Part shown: piece after piece, positions 1 to 8,216 of the stretch
Numbering within the stretch: the stretch's first letter is position 1
Layout of the letters: every line of letters begins with the position of its first letter
Assembly (NCBI GenBank): GCA_964454335.1
Contig: CAYVVT010000006.1
Location: 62,001-126,000, forward strand
Length of the DNA stretch: 64,000 bases
Reading direction: 5' to 3'
Source of the DNA: CAYVVT01 sp964454335
Lineage (GTDB): Bacteria > Fidelibacterota > UBA8477 > JABMPR01
Notes under the pieces: generated by a model
What the model was told of the DNA's origin: nothing
What the model saw: the letters and a program-made list of their open reading frames with translations, nothing else
Database searches by the model: none
Program-made: the position numbers and the translations under genes

Positions 1-4
1 GAAA

Positions 5-475
5 ATGGAAAATTATACCATCACAGCTATAGGAACCATCACTTCACCATATAAAACAAAGGAGGAGTGCCCTATCCAGGGGATAATCGCTCCTGAAGGT
101 GGAGGCAGGATTGAGATCTTCCCGAAATATGAAGAGGCTTTGAGCACGATCGAGATCTTTTCTCACATCATCCTGTTCTATCTGTTCGATCGGGCAGGTG
201 AGTTACAACTGTCCCGGCCAACGTTCCTCGATGATGAATCCCACGGTGTTTTCGCTTCCCGACACCCTTGCAGACCAAATGGGATCGGGATGTCAGTTGT
301 TCGTTTGTTGGAACGTAAGAATAACATCCTGTTTGTAAATGAGATAGATGTACTGGATCAGACACCACTTATTGACATTAAACCTTATGTTCCCAAATTC
401 GACCATCGTGAGGATGCGACGAATGGATGGATCGAAAACCGGAATTTCAGAATTAAACCTTCAGGCAGGGAATAG
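5..475 (+). CDS. trmO: tRNA (N6-threonylcarbamoyladenosine-37 N6)-methyltransferase TrmO
   Basis: 156-aa TsaA/YaeB (UPF0066) family protein. Enzymes of this family use S-adenosylmethionine to methylate N6 of t6A37 in tRNAs decoding ACY codons, in the cytoplasm. The family core is visible: 'SRHPCRPNGIG' near residue 84 and 'DVLDQTPLIDIKPYVP' near residue 114. The length fits the short single-domain bacterial form. The ATG lies only four bases into the window, so the ribosome-binding site is not visible and a slightly more upstream start cannot be excluded. It is followed on the same strand by rsgA, so translation-related genes cluster here. The family assignment is firm; the exact tRNA targets are taken from E. 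coli knowledge. Confidence 0.9.
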   Translation: MENYTITAIGTITSPYKTKEECPIQGIIAPEGGGRIEIFPKYEEALSTIEIFSHIILFYLFDRAGELQLSRPTFLDDESHGVFASRHPCRPNGIGMSVVRLLERKNNILFVNEIDVLDQTPLIDIKPYVPKFDHREDATNGWIENRNFRIKPSGRE

Positions 476-568
476 CTTGGCAGCTGATACACCTGCAGGA
501 CCGTTGGTTTCCTCAGACCTGACGGTCTTGATGAGTGAAGATGGGCGCAGGTCCATCGTAAAAATCCG

Positions 569-1651
569 ATGACCTGGAGAGAATTTCATAAGACGCTTGA
601 TGATTGGGGCTGGAGTACTGCCTGGTACGAAATAGCTGAGAGCTTGTGCACAGACCTCAGGGAACCGGCCCGGATCATAGGTCAGGACAGGGATCTGTGG
701 TCCATCAGGACCGTTCAGGGTTCCGCACTGGCGCGTGTACCAACATCCAGACCACTCCCCATCCTGCCGGTGGTTGGTGACTGGGCCTCTGTCGAACCAG
801 GCCCGTTGGAAGCCGATCCCTGGACTATCCATGACGTTTTTCCCCGACGCTCTCAGCTATCGAGAGGATCAGCCGGAACGGGTCATTCTGAACAGGTCCT
901 TGCAGCCAATATCGACAGGATATGGATCGTGCACGGCCTGGATGTCGCCCTAAACCTGCGGCGTCTGGAACGCTATCTGGCAGTTGCATGGGAAAGCGGC
1001 GCTATACCCGAGATCATTCTCACAAAATCGGACCTGGCGGATGATGTGGAAGAGACCAAGGTTGAACTGATGTCGGCAGCTGCCGGCATTAATGTGGAAT
1101 GCGTGAGCCATCAGGATCTCGATAGCATCAACTTGCTAAGGGACAAGCTCCACGCTGGGACCACGATCTGTTTGATCGGTCCCTCAGGTGTGGGTAAATC
1201 AACGCTGGTGAATGCCCTCTCGCAGGAGCAGGTAGCAAAAATCGCTGAGGTGCGCCACGGTGACCGAAAAGGAAGGCATACAACAACACGACGAGAGTTG
1301 TTCCGGATCCCTGGCGGCGCCTGTCTCCTGGATACACCCGGGATCAGGGAACTGCGCATCTGGGTTATGGAGGAAGGTTTATCCCAAACATTTCCTGACA
1401 TAGAAGAAATTGCCGCCGACTGCAGGTTCAGGGACTGTCGCCACGATTCAGAGCCGGGCTGTGCCGTTCTGGCAGCAGTTGAAGACGGTCGCCTTAATAG
1501 TGAACGATTGGCGAGCTATCGAAAACTGCAGGCTGAGGCTGCCCATGAACATCGTAAAAGCGACCCACGTGCCAGGGCCGAAGCATTGTCAGAGTGGAAA
1601 TCCATCATGAAGAGCATGAAACGCAATCCAAAACATCGAGATCGATCATGA
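569..1651 (+). CDS. rsgA: Ribosome small-subunit-dependent GTPase RsgA
   Basis: 360-aa circularly permuted GTPase (YjeQ/RsgA) that assists late 30S maturation. Domains in order: N-terminal OB fold (about residues 30-100), then the permuted G domain with G4 'TKSD' at 152-155, G1 P-loop 'GPSGVGKS' at 204-211, switch I region 'RHTTTRREL' near 236 and G3 'DTPG' at 255-258. The C-terminal zinc finger uses C285, C290, H292 and C298. All catalytic and zinc ligands are present and the length is normal. The gene starts 93 bases after trmO ends, and no strong Shine-Dalgarno precedes the ATG, so coupling with trmO transcription is possible. The preceding 93 bases show no other feature. Confidence 0.95.
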   Translation: MTWREFHKTLDDWGWSTAWYEIAESLCTDLREPARIIGQDRDLWSIRTVQGSALARVPTSRPLPILPVVGDWASVEPGPLEADPWTIHDVFPRRSQLSRGSAGTGHSEQVLAANIDRIWIVHGLDVALNLRRLERYLAVAWESGAIPEIILTKSDLADDVEETKVELMSAAAGINVECVSHQDLDSINLLRDKLHAGTTICLIGPSGVGKSTLVNALSQEQVAKIAEVRHGDRKGRHTTTRRELFRIPGGACLLDTPGIRELRIWVMEEGLSQTFPDIEEIAADCRFRDCRHDSEPGCAVLAAVEDGRLNSERLASYRKLQAEAAHEHRKSDPRARAEALSEWKSIMKSMKRNPKHRDRS

Positions 1652-1784
1652 CGTCAGTACCTGTTGGAATGGACCTGAATGCAGGCATCATTCGGGGAAA
1701 TTGAGAGATAGCACTCCCCCTGCTGCGCTGAGGTGAGTTACAGGGCTGTCAGTCGCATTCTGAAGAACAAGATAGGAGTGAGTA

Positions 1785-1973
1785 ATGGAGAAATCGTATG
1801 CATCAGTAGCCTACGTCAATTTCCTGTTTGGCATTTTTTGCGCACATTGGGCACAGGGAAGCAGCCGGAACGCCTGGCTCTGGTTCTTCCTGGGATTTTT
1901 CTTCGGTCCTATCACTGGTATTGTCCTGGCGGTGAAGAACACTGAGGACATAAAAGTGGCTCTGAGCGCCTGA
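1785..1973 (+). CDS. Small two-helix membrane protein
   Basis: 62 residues preceded by a good Shine-Dalgarno (AGGAG, 7 bases before the ATG). It has two predicted transmembrane segments, about residues 8-22 and 30-50, the second rich in Phe and Gly ('WFFLGFFFGPITGIVLA'). This pattern resembles small YqaE/superinfection-like or DUF-type membrane proteins, but I do not recognise a named family. It stands alone between rsgA and creD with about 130-150 non-coding bases on each side. A second frame is open over the same stretch, but it lacks the RBS and the membrane pattern. Confidence 0.65.
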   Translation: MEKSYASVAYVNFLFGIFCAHWAQGSSRNAWLWFFLGFFFGPITGIVLAVKNTEDIKVALSA

Positions 1974-2128
1974 GTCACAGGCTTCAGTGCATGGAGGGTC
2001 GGCTTATTAACACTCCCCTCAAAGTCCAGTAATTGCTGATCTGTTATTCCCAACTACCAAATCAAGAACATTTACTCGCTATGGACGTTTCAGAGTAGAA
2101 CAATCGAATCAAAAGGATGTGATCTCTC

Positions 2129-3436
2129 ATGGCCGAACATCATTTCCGCAGGAACTCCCTGGGTTTACGACTTCTGATCATCGCTGTTCTATCCCTGCTC
2201 CTGCTGATACCTGCAAACATGATCCACTCCCTGGTACAGGAAAGGCAGCAAAGAAGGGATGCTGCCGTCCAGGAGATAAGCGAAAAATGGGGTGAGAGTC
2301 AAATCATCACCGGTCCGATCCTCAGCATCCCCTTGCAGGACAGCACAAAGGTATACTTTGCTCACTTTCTACCGGAAGCGTTGGTGATCGAGGGTTCCAT
2401 AGATCCCGAAGTTCGTTACCGGGGGATACATGAGGTCGCATTGTATAATTCAAGCCTGGATATCAGTGGTAGGTTCTCCTACCCGGATTTCAACCTGATC
2501 AATGGTGAGGTGCAAGATATCCGGTGGGATGACGCGTTCTTGACCATCGGTATATCTGATATGAAGGGTATCAAGGATGTGGCTGGGATCCGCTGGAACC
2601 AGGAAGAGTATGCTGCCAATCCCGGCGTGATATCCAATGATCTGATAAACTCAGGTATCAGTATCAGACCTTCATTGAGCAATGCCATCAACGGTGGTTT
2701 TGAATTTTCAACTTCATTGAGTCTCAACGGCAGTTCGAAACTGATGTTCACCCCTGTTGGAAAGACAACTGACCTGGGGATCTCGTCCACCTGGCAAAAT
2801 CCCAGTTTCACAGGGAATTTCCTTCCTGAATCCCGCCAGATCTCTGCATCCGGTTTTGACGCAAAATGGAAGATCCTGCATTTGAACAGGAATTATCCAC
2901 AGCAGTGGGTCGGGAGCCAGTTCAATCCATCCACCTCGACCTTCGGTGTCGATCTCTATTTGCCGGTGGATGAGTATCAGAAGACAACGCGGACGGTAAA
3001 ATATGCCATCATGTTCATCTCACTGACGTTTCTGTCATTCTTCCTTATTGAGTTACTCACCAGTAATAACATACATCCGATGCAATACCTGCTGGTTGGC
3101 TTTGCATTACTGTTGTTCTATACACTGCTCCTGTCACTCTCTGAACATATCGGGTTCCGAAATGCCTACATCCTTTCGAGCACAGGTATAATCGGATTGA
3201 TCACAGTCTATAGTCGAAGCGTATTAAGGACCGTTCACCACACCATCATCGTATTGGGAATACTGATCTTGCTGTATGGCTTCCTGTACATCGTCCTTCA
3301 ACTGCAGGACTATGCCCTTCTGATTGGCAGTCTGGGACTCTTTGTCACCCTGGCAGGCGTTATGTACCTCACCAAGAATATTGATTGGTTCTCAATATTG
3401 ACCAACGGCAGTCGACAGATCGATCCTGAGCCCTGA
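2129..3436 (+). CDS. creD: Inner-membrane protein CreD family
   Basis: 435-aa homologue of CreD (Cet), the inner-membrane protein of the E. coli CreBC regulon whose biochemical role is unclear. An N-terminal transmembrane helix spans about residues 13-32. The family's conserved region follows ('W.ESQ.ITGPILSIP' near residue 49), then a large periplasmic beta-rich domain to about residue 285. Five or six closely spaced helices form the C-terminal third. Length and topology match the family. No creB/creC-like two-component genes lie next to it, so its regulation is unknown here. A weak purine-rich RBS (AAAGGATG) lies upstream of the ATG. Confidence 0.88.
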   Translation: MAEHHFRRNSLGLRLLIIAVLSLLLLIPANMIHSLVQERQQRRDAAVQEISEKWGESQIITGPILSIPLQDSTKVYFAHFLPEALVIEGSIDPEVRYRGIHEVALYNSSLDISGRFSYPDFNLINGEVQDIRWDDAFLTIGISDMKGIKDVAGIRWNQEEYAANPGVISNDLINSGISIRPSLSNAINGGFEFSTSLSLNGSSKLMFTPVGKTTDLGISSTWQNPSFTGNFLPESRQISASGFDAKWKILHLNRNYPQQWVGSQFNPSTSTFGVDLYLPVDEYQKTTRTVKYAIMFISLTFLSFFLIELLTSNNIHPMQYLLVGFALLLFYTLLLSLSEHIGFRNAYILSSTGIIGLITVYSRSVLRTVHHTIIVLGILILLYGFLYIVLQLQDYALLIGSLGLFVTLAGVMYLTKNIDWFSILTNGSRQIDPEP

Positions 3437-3587
3437 CAAGCATCTTGGGGCTTCAGACTATCACGCCATTGCAACGGGCTTAAAGGGCAGTCCACGACGT
3501 CTAACCGCCCTCAATTAGCCCGGACTCCGAATGATCCCAGATTCTGGTAACCTTGGTGGGGAAAAGGAGAATGTTATACTTCATTCC

Positions 3588-3740
3588 ATGTCGCTCTTCA
3601 CCTCAAGGCGGGAACGGAAATACTGGCTGTTGGCTACAGCCGCAGTGCTTGCAGGTCTGATGGCAATTCTGGCGAGCCTCCTGCTGGCCTGGACCAGACA
3701 GAAAGTTGCCCTGAACAGGATCAGGCATGATGCCCGTTAG
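3588..3740 (+). CDS. Hypothetical small membrane protein, possibly a gene remnant
   Basis: A 50-aa frame (or 69 aa from an ATG at 3531) with one strong transmembrane helix after a basic N-terminus ('SRRERKYWLLATAAVLAG'). The opening faintly recalls VanZ-like membrane proteins, which are much longer, so it could be the 5' stump of a decayed gene. I found no continuation in another frame. No convincing RBS is present. It is the only coding candidate in the 406-base stretch between creD and the next gene; the rest (3437-3587 and 3741-3851) shows nothing recognisable. Confidence 0.3.
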   Translation: MSLFTSRRERKYWLLATAAVLAGLMAILASLLLAWTRQKVALNRIRHDAR

Positions 3741-3851
3741 CACGGTAGCTCTTCCCACGACCGCACCTTCAGTTGCGCAAGGTGGCCCGTTCCGGTCCGT
3801 TAATCGGTGCTCATTGAGTATGGACGGATATAAGTCCATTCGGTGAGACAG

Positions 3852-4721
3852 ATGAATATCGACACAGCCCTGGTCAGCAAATTAGTCCACAGTCAGTTCC
3901 CCAAATGGGCACGTCTTCCTGTGAAACCAGTCGAGTTAGATGGTTGGGACAACAGAACTTTCCGTCTAGGTGACAGAATGTCCGTGCGCTTACCCAGTGG
4001 GCAGGCCTATTCAGGACAAGTGATCAAGGAACATGAGTGGCTGCCAATTCTCGCTTCACATCTACCCCTTTCCATACCTGTCCCCCTGGCATTGGGAGAT
4101 CCGAGTGATGACTTTCCCTGGCATTGGTCCGTGAACAGATGGATCGAAGGTGAGAACGTCACTCCTGATCATATCGATGATCTGAACCAATTCGCGACGG
4201 AGCTGGCACATTTTCTCAATGCTTTGCATCAGATCGATATTGATGGTGGTCCCCTGCCTGGAGATCATAATTTCTTTCGCGGGGGGGCTTTGCTAACATA
4301 TGATACTGAAACACGCAACACGATCGCTGCCTTACCCGGCAGGATTGACAGCAGGGTTGTCACGGCCATCTGGGAAACGGCACTTGATTCGAATTGGCAG
4401 GGAAAGCCCATCTGGGTGCATGGCGATTTCAGCACTGAAAATCTTTTGGTCAGGAAGGGTTGTTTAAATGCCGTCATCGACTTCGGGAGTATGGCGATCG
4501 GTGACCCGGCATGCGATCTGACCATAGCCTGGACCCTGTTATCCGGGAAGAGCAGAGAGTCATTCCGCGCAGTTCTGCCCCTGGATGAAGCAACCTGGCA
4601 AAGGGGACGTGGTTGGGCACTCTGGAAAGGTCTTATCACATTCCTGGAGTATGAGGATTCCAATCCGGACAAGGCGCAGAGAGCCCTTAATGTCATAAAC
4701 GAGGTAATAGCTGATTCATAG
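3852..4721 (+). CDS. Aminoglycoside phosphotransferase (APH)-family kinase
   Basis: 289-aa protein-kinase-like small-molecule kinase. The catalytic loop 'HGDFSTENLL' (about residues 190-199) and metal-binding 'IDFG' (209-212) are intact, followed by 'GDPACDLTIAW', typical of the chromosomal APH/choline-kinase superfamily. Homologues usually start with a short 'ID..LV..L...QFP.WA.LP' segment, as here. Substrate unknown: most chromosomal members are not resistance enzymes. I chose the ATG at 3852 because a GGTGAG lies just upstream; an in-frame GTG at 3843 would add three residues. It stands alone, with intergenic DNA on both sides. Confidence 0.8.
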   Translation: MNIDTALVSKLVHSQFPKWARLPVKPVELDGWDNRTFRLGDRMSVRLPSGQAYSGQVIKEHEWLPILASHLPLSIPVPLALGDPSDDFPWHWSVNRWIEGENVTPDHIDDLNQFATELAHFLNALHQIDIDGGPLPGDHNFFRGGALLTYDTETRNTIAALPGRIDSRVVTAIWETALDSNWQGKPIWVHGDFSTENLLVRKGCLNAVIDFGSMAIGDPACDLTIAWTLLSGKSRESFRAVLPLDEATWQRGRGWALWKGLITFLEYEDSNPDKAQRALNVINEVIADS

Positions 4722-4733
4722 TTAACCGATGCG

Positions 4734-4803
4734 CATGCCTTACTACCTGACGCAGTATCCTGTTGAGAGGTCCGACTTCTTTCTTTGTCAGGTAGGACGC
4801 ATG
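4734..4803. repeat. Long imperfect inverted repeat after the APH gene
   Basis: CTACCTGAC at 4743-4751 is matched by its perfect complement GTCAGGTAG at 4787-4795. Just outside, CATGC (4734-4738) pairs with GCATG (4799-4803). The arms are separated by 35 bases, so a transcript could fold a branched hairpin. It sits between the APH stop codon and the next gene's ribosome-binding site. It could be a processing or attenuation structure, or the edge of a small repeat; there is no T-tract for a classical terminator. Confidence 0.4.
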
Positions 4804-4837
4804 TCATAAATTGGAACTAGTTCACAAGGAGATATAC

Positions 4838-6217
4838 ATTAAGTATTGGCCGAATCGATTGGTCTTAATGACTATTCTGGCTGCTTTGAACGCACAGCTG
4901 GATGGTTTTGAGTCCACATACGGAATCGGGCTTGGTGTCGTCCCGCCTTATAGTGGGGGTGTTATCGAATTTCAGGAAGGTGGATATCTTCTCTGTGGAA
5001 CTTCATACATCACTATTCCTCCTGTATTCCACCTGATCAAAATTGATGAACAGGGCGACATAATAGCACAGAATCCAGTCGGTATGGGACCGGCACAACT
5101 GAAAGCATGCATTGAAACTCATGACGGTAATTTTCTTCTAATTGGCAGTTTATCAGGGCCTGGCTTAGCTGATAGTCTATATACGGTTGTAGTGAACTCC
5201 GATCTAGAGCTGATCCATTCTCGCGTCCACTTCCCGCCATGGCTTACAAGCTACAGGGCCTCAGTCATTCGAACCAGTGACGGCAATTACATGTATATGG
5301 ATACAGATCACTGGCAGTTAGACTTCCCATGGGATTATTCAGAACTGCTCTTGTGTAAACTCAGTGCCGATCTAGACATAATCTGGATGGAAACATATTC
5401 AAATCATGCGGGAATGGGACACGCACATGCCAAGGCACTAGCAGAGAGTAGCGATGGCGGATTTATTGCCGCTGGTGTCACATTTGGCATGGAAAACGAC
5501 GTCTATCCTTTCATCGTCAGGACTGATTCGATCGGTGAGATGATCTGGCTGAAAAATATTCATGATGTGAACTCTATTCTCCCCCGGCCAGACACAACAT
5601 TCCTCATGCTTGGTTCATCACTGAGTCTGGTCAGTGACAGTGGAAGCATTGCTTGGAGCAAGGATGAGTTTTCAGGCAACCAGCTGATTGAGGACATTTG
5701 GAGTGATCTTGTCTTCAGCAACTCCTTCTGGGATGGTACAAATGGTGGTATATTATTGACGAAGATCTCAACTCATTACGAACTATTATGGGAACACGTC
5801 TTTGGCTCTGGGTTAGATATTAGGCGTAGTTCGGTTATTAACCGTAATTCGACAGGATACGTTTTATCAGGGAGTGTACAGCCTTACGGTATTTATCTTG
5901 TAGAAATGGATATGAATGGGATCTCAAACGCGTCCCCAAATTCCAACGATTCGCCAGAAAGTTTCGAGCTAGTCATCTATCCCAATCCAGTAAATAATGA
6001 GCTATCATTAAATTTAATCACTAGTTCTTCTGGCGCATGTAAGATCTCATTATTTGATCTGTCCGGTCGCAATATTGCCGAATTGTATAGGGGATCAGTA
6101 TTTCCAGGCACCCATGAGTATCGCTGGGATAGTTCGAAGTACTCTAGTGGTATATATCTGGTCAGAACAATCATAAATTCCGATCACCGACTCCAGCGAG
6201 TCACCTTGATCAAGTGA
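4838..6217 (+). CDS. Secreted protein with T9SS type A sorting domain
   Basis: About 459 aa. The hydrophobic signal peptide begins right after a textbook RBS (AAGGAG at 4826-4831) whose spacing points to an ATT codon at 4838. The next in-frame candidates are a TTG at 4811, which has no RBS, and an ATG at 4868, which would cut the signal peptide. I therefore annotate the ATT start with caution. The mature part has repeated 'DGGFI.AG' / 'GG.LL' motifs like bacterial beta-propellers. The last ~80 residues are a T9SS type A sorting domain ('IYPNPVNNELSLNL', 'ISLFDLSGR', 'SGIYLVR'). Predicted to be exported and surface-attached or released. Its stop overlaps a GTG of the following frame. Confidence 0.75.
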   Translation: MKYWPNRLVLMTILAALNAQLDGFESTYGIGLGVVPPYSGGVIEFQEGGYLLCGTSYITIPPVFHLIKIDEQGDIIAQNPVGMGPAQLKACIETHDGNFLLIGSLSGPGLADSLYTVVVNSDLELIHSRVHFPPWLTSYRASVIRTSDGNYMYMDTDHWQLDFPWDYSELLLCKLSADLDIIWMETYSNHAGMGHAHAKALAESSDGGFIAAGVTFGMENDVYPFIVRTDSIGEMIWLKNIHDVNSILPRPDTTFLMLGSSLSLVSDSGSIAWSKDEFSGNQLIEDIWSDLVFSNSFWDGTNGGILLTKISTHYELLWEHVFGSGLDIRRSSVINRNSTGYVLSGSVQPYGIYLVEMDMNGISNASPNSNDSPESFELVIYPNPVNNELSLNLITSSSGACKISLFDLSGRNIAELYRGSVFPGTHEYRWDSSKYSSGIYLVRTIINSDHRLQRVTLIK

Positions 6218-6279
6218 ACTTCTTGAAATACCCCACTACCCGGAGATGGAGAACTGGAACAGACGAGAACTGGTATCAG

Positions 6280-7668
6280 ATGATTCTCAATATTCTCACT
6301 ACAATATTTTTTCTCTGTCTGATCAGTTCCTGTTCAGAATTACCATCTGAAAACGATCCAACGACTCATTACGACATAGACAGCCTGTATTCGATCAGTG
6401 GTACCGTTATATATATGGAGACATTCACCGGCGGTGTCGAGCTCAACCTCTGGGCTGAAGATCAGATCGTTCAACAGACAATATCGGGATCGGAGGGTGA
6501 GTTTACACTTGATGATATTGCCGAAGGTTATTACAGACTAACCAGTCGATTGGAATTTGATGACTTTAGCTACGTTGAAAATTCAATGGATATCAACCTG
6601 TCCGCTAATCTTGAGTTACCCACAGTAAGACTGCCCGCTCCAGTTGAGTTATATCAACCGATCGAAGTTACCTGGACAACGGCAACATTACATTGGTCTC
6701 CAAGTTCTGGGCCGGATTTTCAAACATATGACCTGTATAGATATGAATCACATCCTGACTACGGAAATGCTGGGATTTTAGTCTTTTCATCGGATTCTGC
6801 TGCCGACACTACCTTTCATCATGATCTGAGCGTGGATGGAAGACCCTCGCCTGAGGATGCAGGCTACTATAGGATATTTGTTACAAGCAACCCAGCGAAG
6901 ATATCTGCGAGCAACATCCTGCGTGTTACGACAAACCGATGGGAGAACGAACATAATTTCAGCGTTAATTATCAGATCAATGTTGTTGCCGAATTCACAG
7001 GTTTAGGTGAAACGATATCAGGTGTTGATTTCGATGGCGAGTATTTGTGGATCCTGCTCTATTCACCGATCGGAGGATACTATGATCCGGATCTGATCAA
7101 CCTGGTCAAATTTGATCCTGAGACCGAGGAAGTAGTTCAAGAATTCGAGTATACTGACGAGTACACATCTTCGCCGTCTCTTGCGTGGGATGGTACCTAT
7201 CTATGGGTTAACTACTTTGACAGCGGCAGATCCAATCTGAAGATCAAAAAGATAGACCCGACAGATGGCTCAATAGTAATTACCTATGCAACAATTGGAG
7301 GGATCCAGGATATTTCCTCAGATGGACAACGTCTGTTTCGAACTTTCAATTACGATAGGATTGATGTCATCACCACAGATGGATTGGATATCATTGCAGA
7401 ATTTGAGAGCCCCTACGGCCCATACAGTATTGGCTGGGGTGCCTTCGGTATTTCATATCGACCTGGTGAGATCTGGCTTACATCTAAATGGGAGAATGAG
7501 TTCGCCATCCTTGACGAATCTGGGAACCATATCGGAGTCGTATATGCAGATCTCCTTGCAGAATCCCAATCATACAACTCTCATTTACATCTTTGTTTCA
7601 TGAGTGAATACCTGGTTTTGACTAAGAACTCAGTTGTGTATATCCTTGAAATACAAGATACAGATTGA
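6280..7668 (+). CDS. Lipoprotein with carboxypeptidase-regulatory-like and beta-propeller-like domains
   Basis: About 462 aa. I prefer the ATG at 6280 because it opens a lipoprotein signal peptide ending in the lipobox 'LISSC'. The same frame is open from a GTG at 6214 that overlaps the previous stop, but that would put 22 hydrophilic residues before the signal. Next come a small 'SGTV...GEFTLDDIAEGYY' domain (carboxypeptidase-regulatory-like), a fibronectin type III-like stretch ('VTWTTATLHWSPSSGPDFQTYDLYR') and a C-terminal six- or seven-bladed propeller-like region with 'DGEYLWI' / 'DGTYLWVNY' repeats. Likely anchored to the envelope and cotranscribed with the upstream T9SS cargo. Function unknown. 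Confidence 0.7.
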   Translation: MILNILTTIFFLCLISSCSELPSENDPTTHYDIDSLYSISGTVIYMETFTGGVELNLWAEDQIVQQTISGSEGEFTLDDIAEGYYRLTSRLEFDDFSYVENSMDINLSANLELPTVRLPAPVELYQPIEVTWTTATLHWSPSSGPDFQTYDLYRYESHPDYGNAGILVFSSDSAADTTFHHDLSVDGRPSPEDAGYYRIFVTSNPAKISASNILRVTTNRWENEHNFSVNYQINVVAEFTGLGETISGVDFDGEYLWILLYSPIGGYYDPDLINLVKFDPETEEVVQEFEYTDEYTSSPSLAWDGTYLWVNYFDSGRSNLKIKKIDPTDGSIVITYATIGGIQDISSDGQRLFRTFNYDRIDVITTDGLDIIAEFESPYGPYSIGWGAFGISYRPGEIWLTSKWENEFAILDESGNHIGVVYADLLAESQSYNSHLHLCFMSEYLVLTKNSVVYILEIQDTD

Positions 7669-7782
7669 AATTCCTTCCCCGACTGACCAGCAGAAATCCA
7701 CAAGTTTACATTTGCATCATATGTATAGTCAGATGTCTGATTCGGGTGTAAGCAATATTGGGAATGCAAGTTAGCTTAATTA

Positions 7783-8175
7783 ATGAACAAGTGGAGAATG
7801 GAGCTGCAGGTGCACTCAGACCAAGAGAAAACCTACCTGATCATCATCAACAACGGTCCCTATGGTGATGAGAGAGCATACAATGGATTCAGGCTGGCCA
7901 TGAACCTGCAGAAACACCAGCATGGAACACCGGATGTGTTTTTGATGGGCGACGGTGTCCAGTGTGCCGTGGGGGGACAGAACACGCCCTCAGGCTACTA
8001 CAACATTGAAAGAATGATCAAGTATATCCTGAGTAATGGTTCCGTATACACCTGAGGAACCTGTATGGACGCTCGCGGGATCGAGCAAGGAGATTTGATT
8101 GAAAGTGTTGAAGTTGGCAATATGAAGAAACTCGCATTTCTGACGGCAAATGCTGATACGGTGGTTAGCTTCTAG
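7783..8175 (+). CDS. DsrE-family protein, probable selenoprotein (TGA at 8053 read as Sec)
   Basis: DsrE/DsrF-like (sulfur-relay/YchN fold) protein. The first 90 codons give the family N-terminus ('YLIIINNGPYGDERAYNGFR', 'VFLMGDGVQCAVGGQ.TP.GYYN.ERM'). A TGA follows at 8053-8055, and the same frame continues without a break as 'GTCMDARGI...LIESVEVGNM..LA..TANADTVVSF' to a TAG at 8173-8175. Homologues read 'CGTCMDARG' there, so the TGA replaces the first Cys of a redox C-G-T-C motif, the classic sign of selenocysteine. A stem-loop follows at 8071-8086. Read through, the product has 130 aa with Sec at 91, the normal family length. The start is uncertain: the ATG at 7783 lacks an RBS, while a GTG at 7810 has GGAG six bases upstream. 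The alternative is a nonsense-mutated pseudogene. Confidence 0.75.
8071..8086 (+). promoter_or_regulatory. Candidate bacterial SECIS stem-loop
   Basis: Perfect 5-bp stem GCTCG (8071-8075) / CGAGC (8082-8086) closing a 6-base loop CGGGAT. The loop begins 20 bases after the in-frame TGA and has G at its second position. From memory, bacterial SECIS elements lie just downstream of the UGA, with an apical loop about 16-37 bases away and a G among the first loop bases, and this fits. A possible lower stem (CCT 8060-8062 with AGG 8088-8090) is weak. The hairpin lies inside the continuing reading frame. Confidence 0.5.
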
Positions 8176-8216
8176 CTATCAATCATGCAATCATCCGTGA
8201 TGAAAAGGGGGAAACG

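Noticed and set aside
3852..4721. APH-family gene as an antibiotic-resistance determinant
   Set aside because: The kinase fold is clear, but chromosomal APH-like proteins mostly have other substrates and no mobile element or resistance neighbour is present.
6214..6279. GTG start at 6214 overlapping the previous stop for the lipoprotein gene
   Set aside because: It would put 22 hydrophilic residues ahead of a complete lipoprotein signal that begins at the ATG at 6280.
7783..8055. DsrE gene as a simple 90-aa protein ending at the TGA
   Set aside because: This would remove the conserved 'GTCMDARG' active-site end, which is intact and in frame downstream. A pseudogene by nonsense mutation remains the main alternative to selenocysteine.
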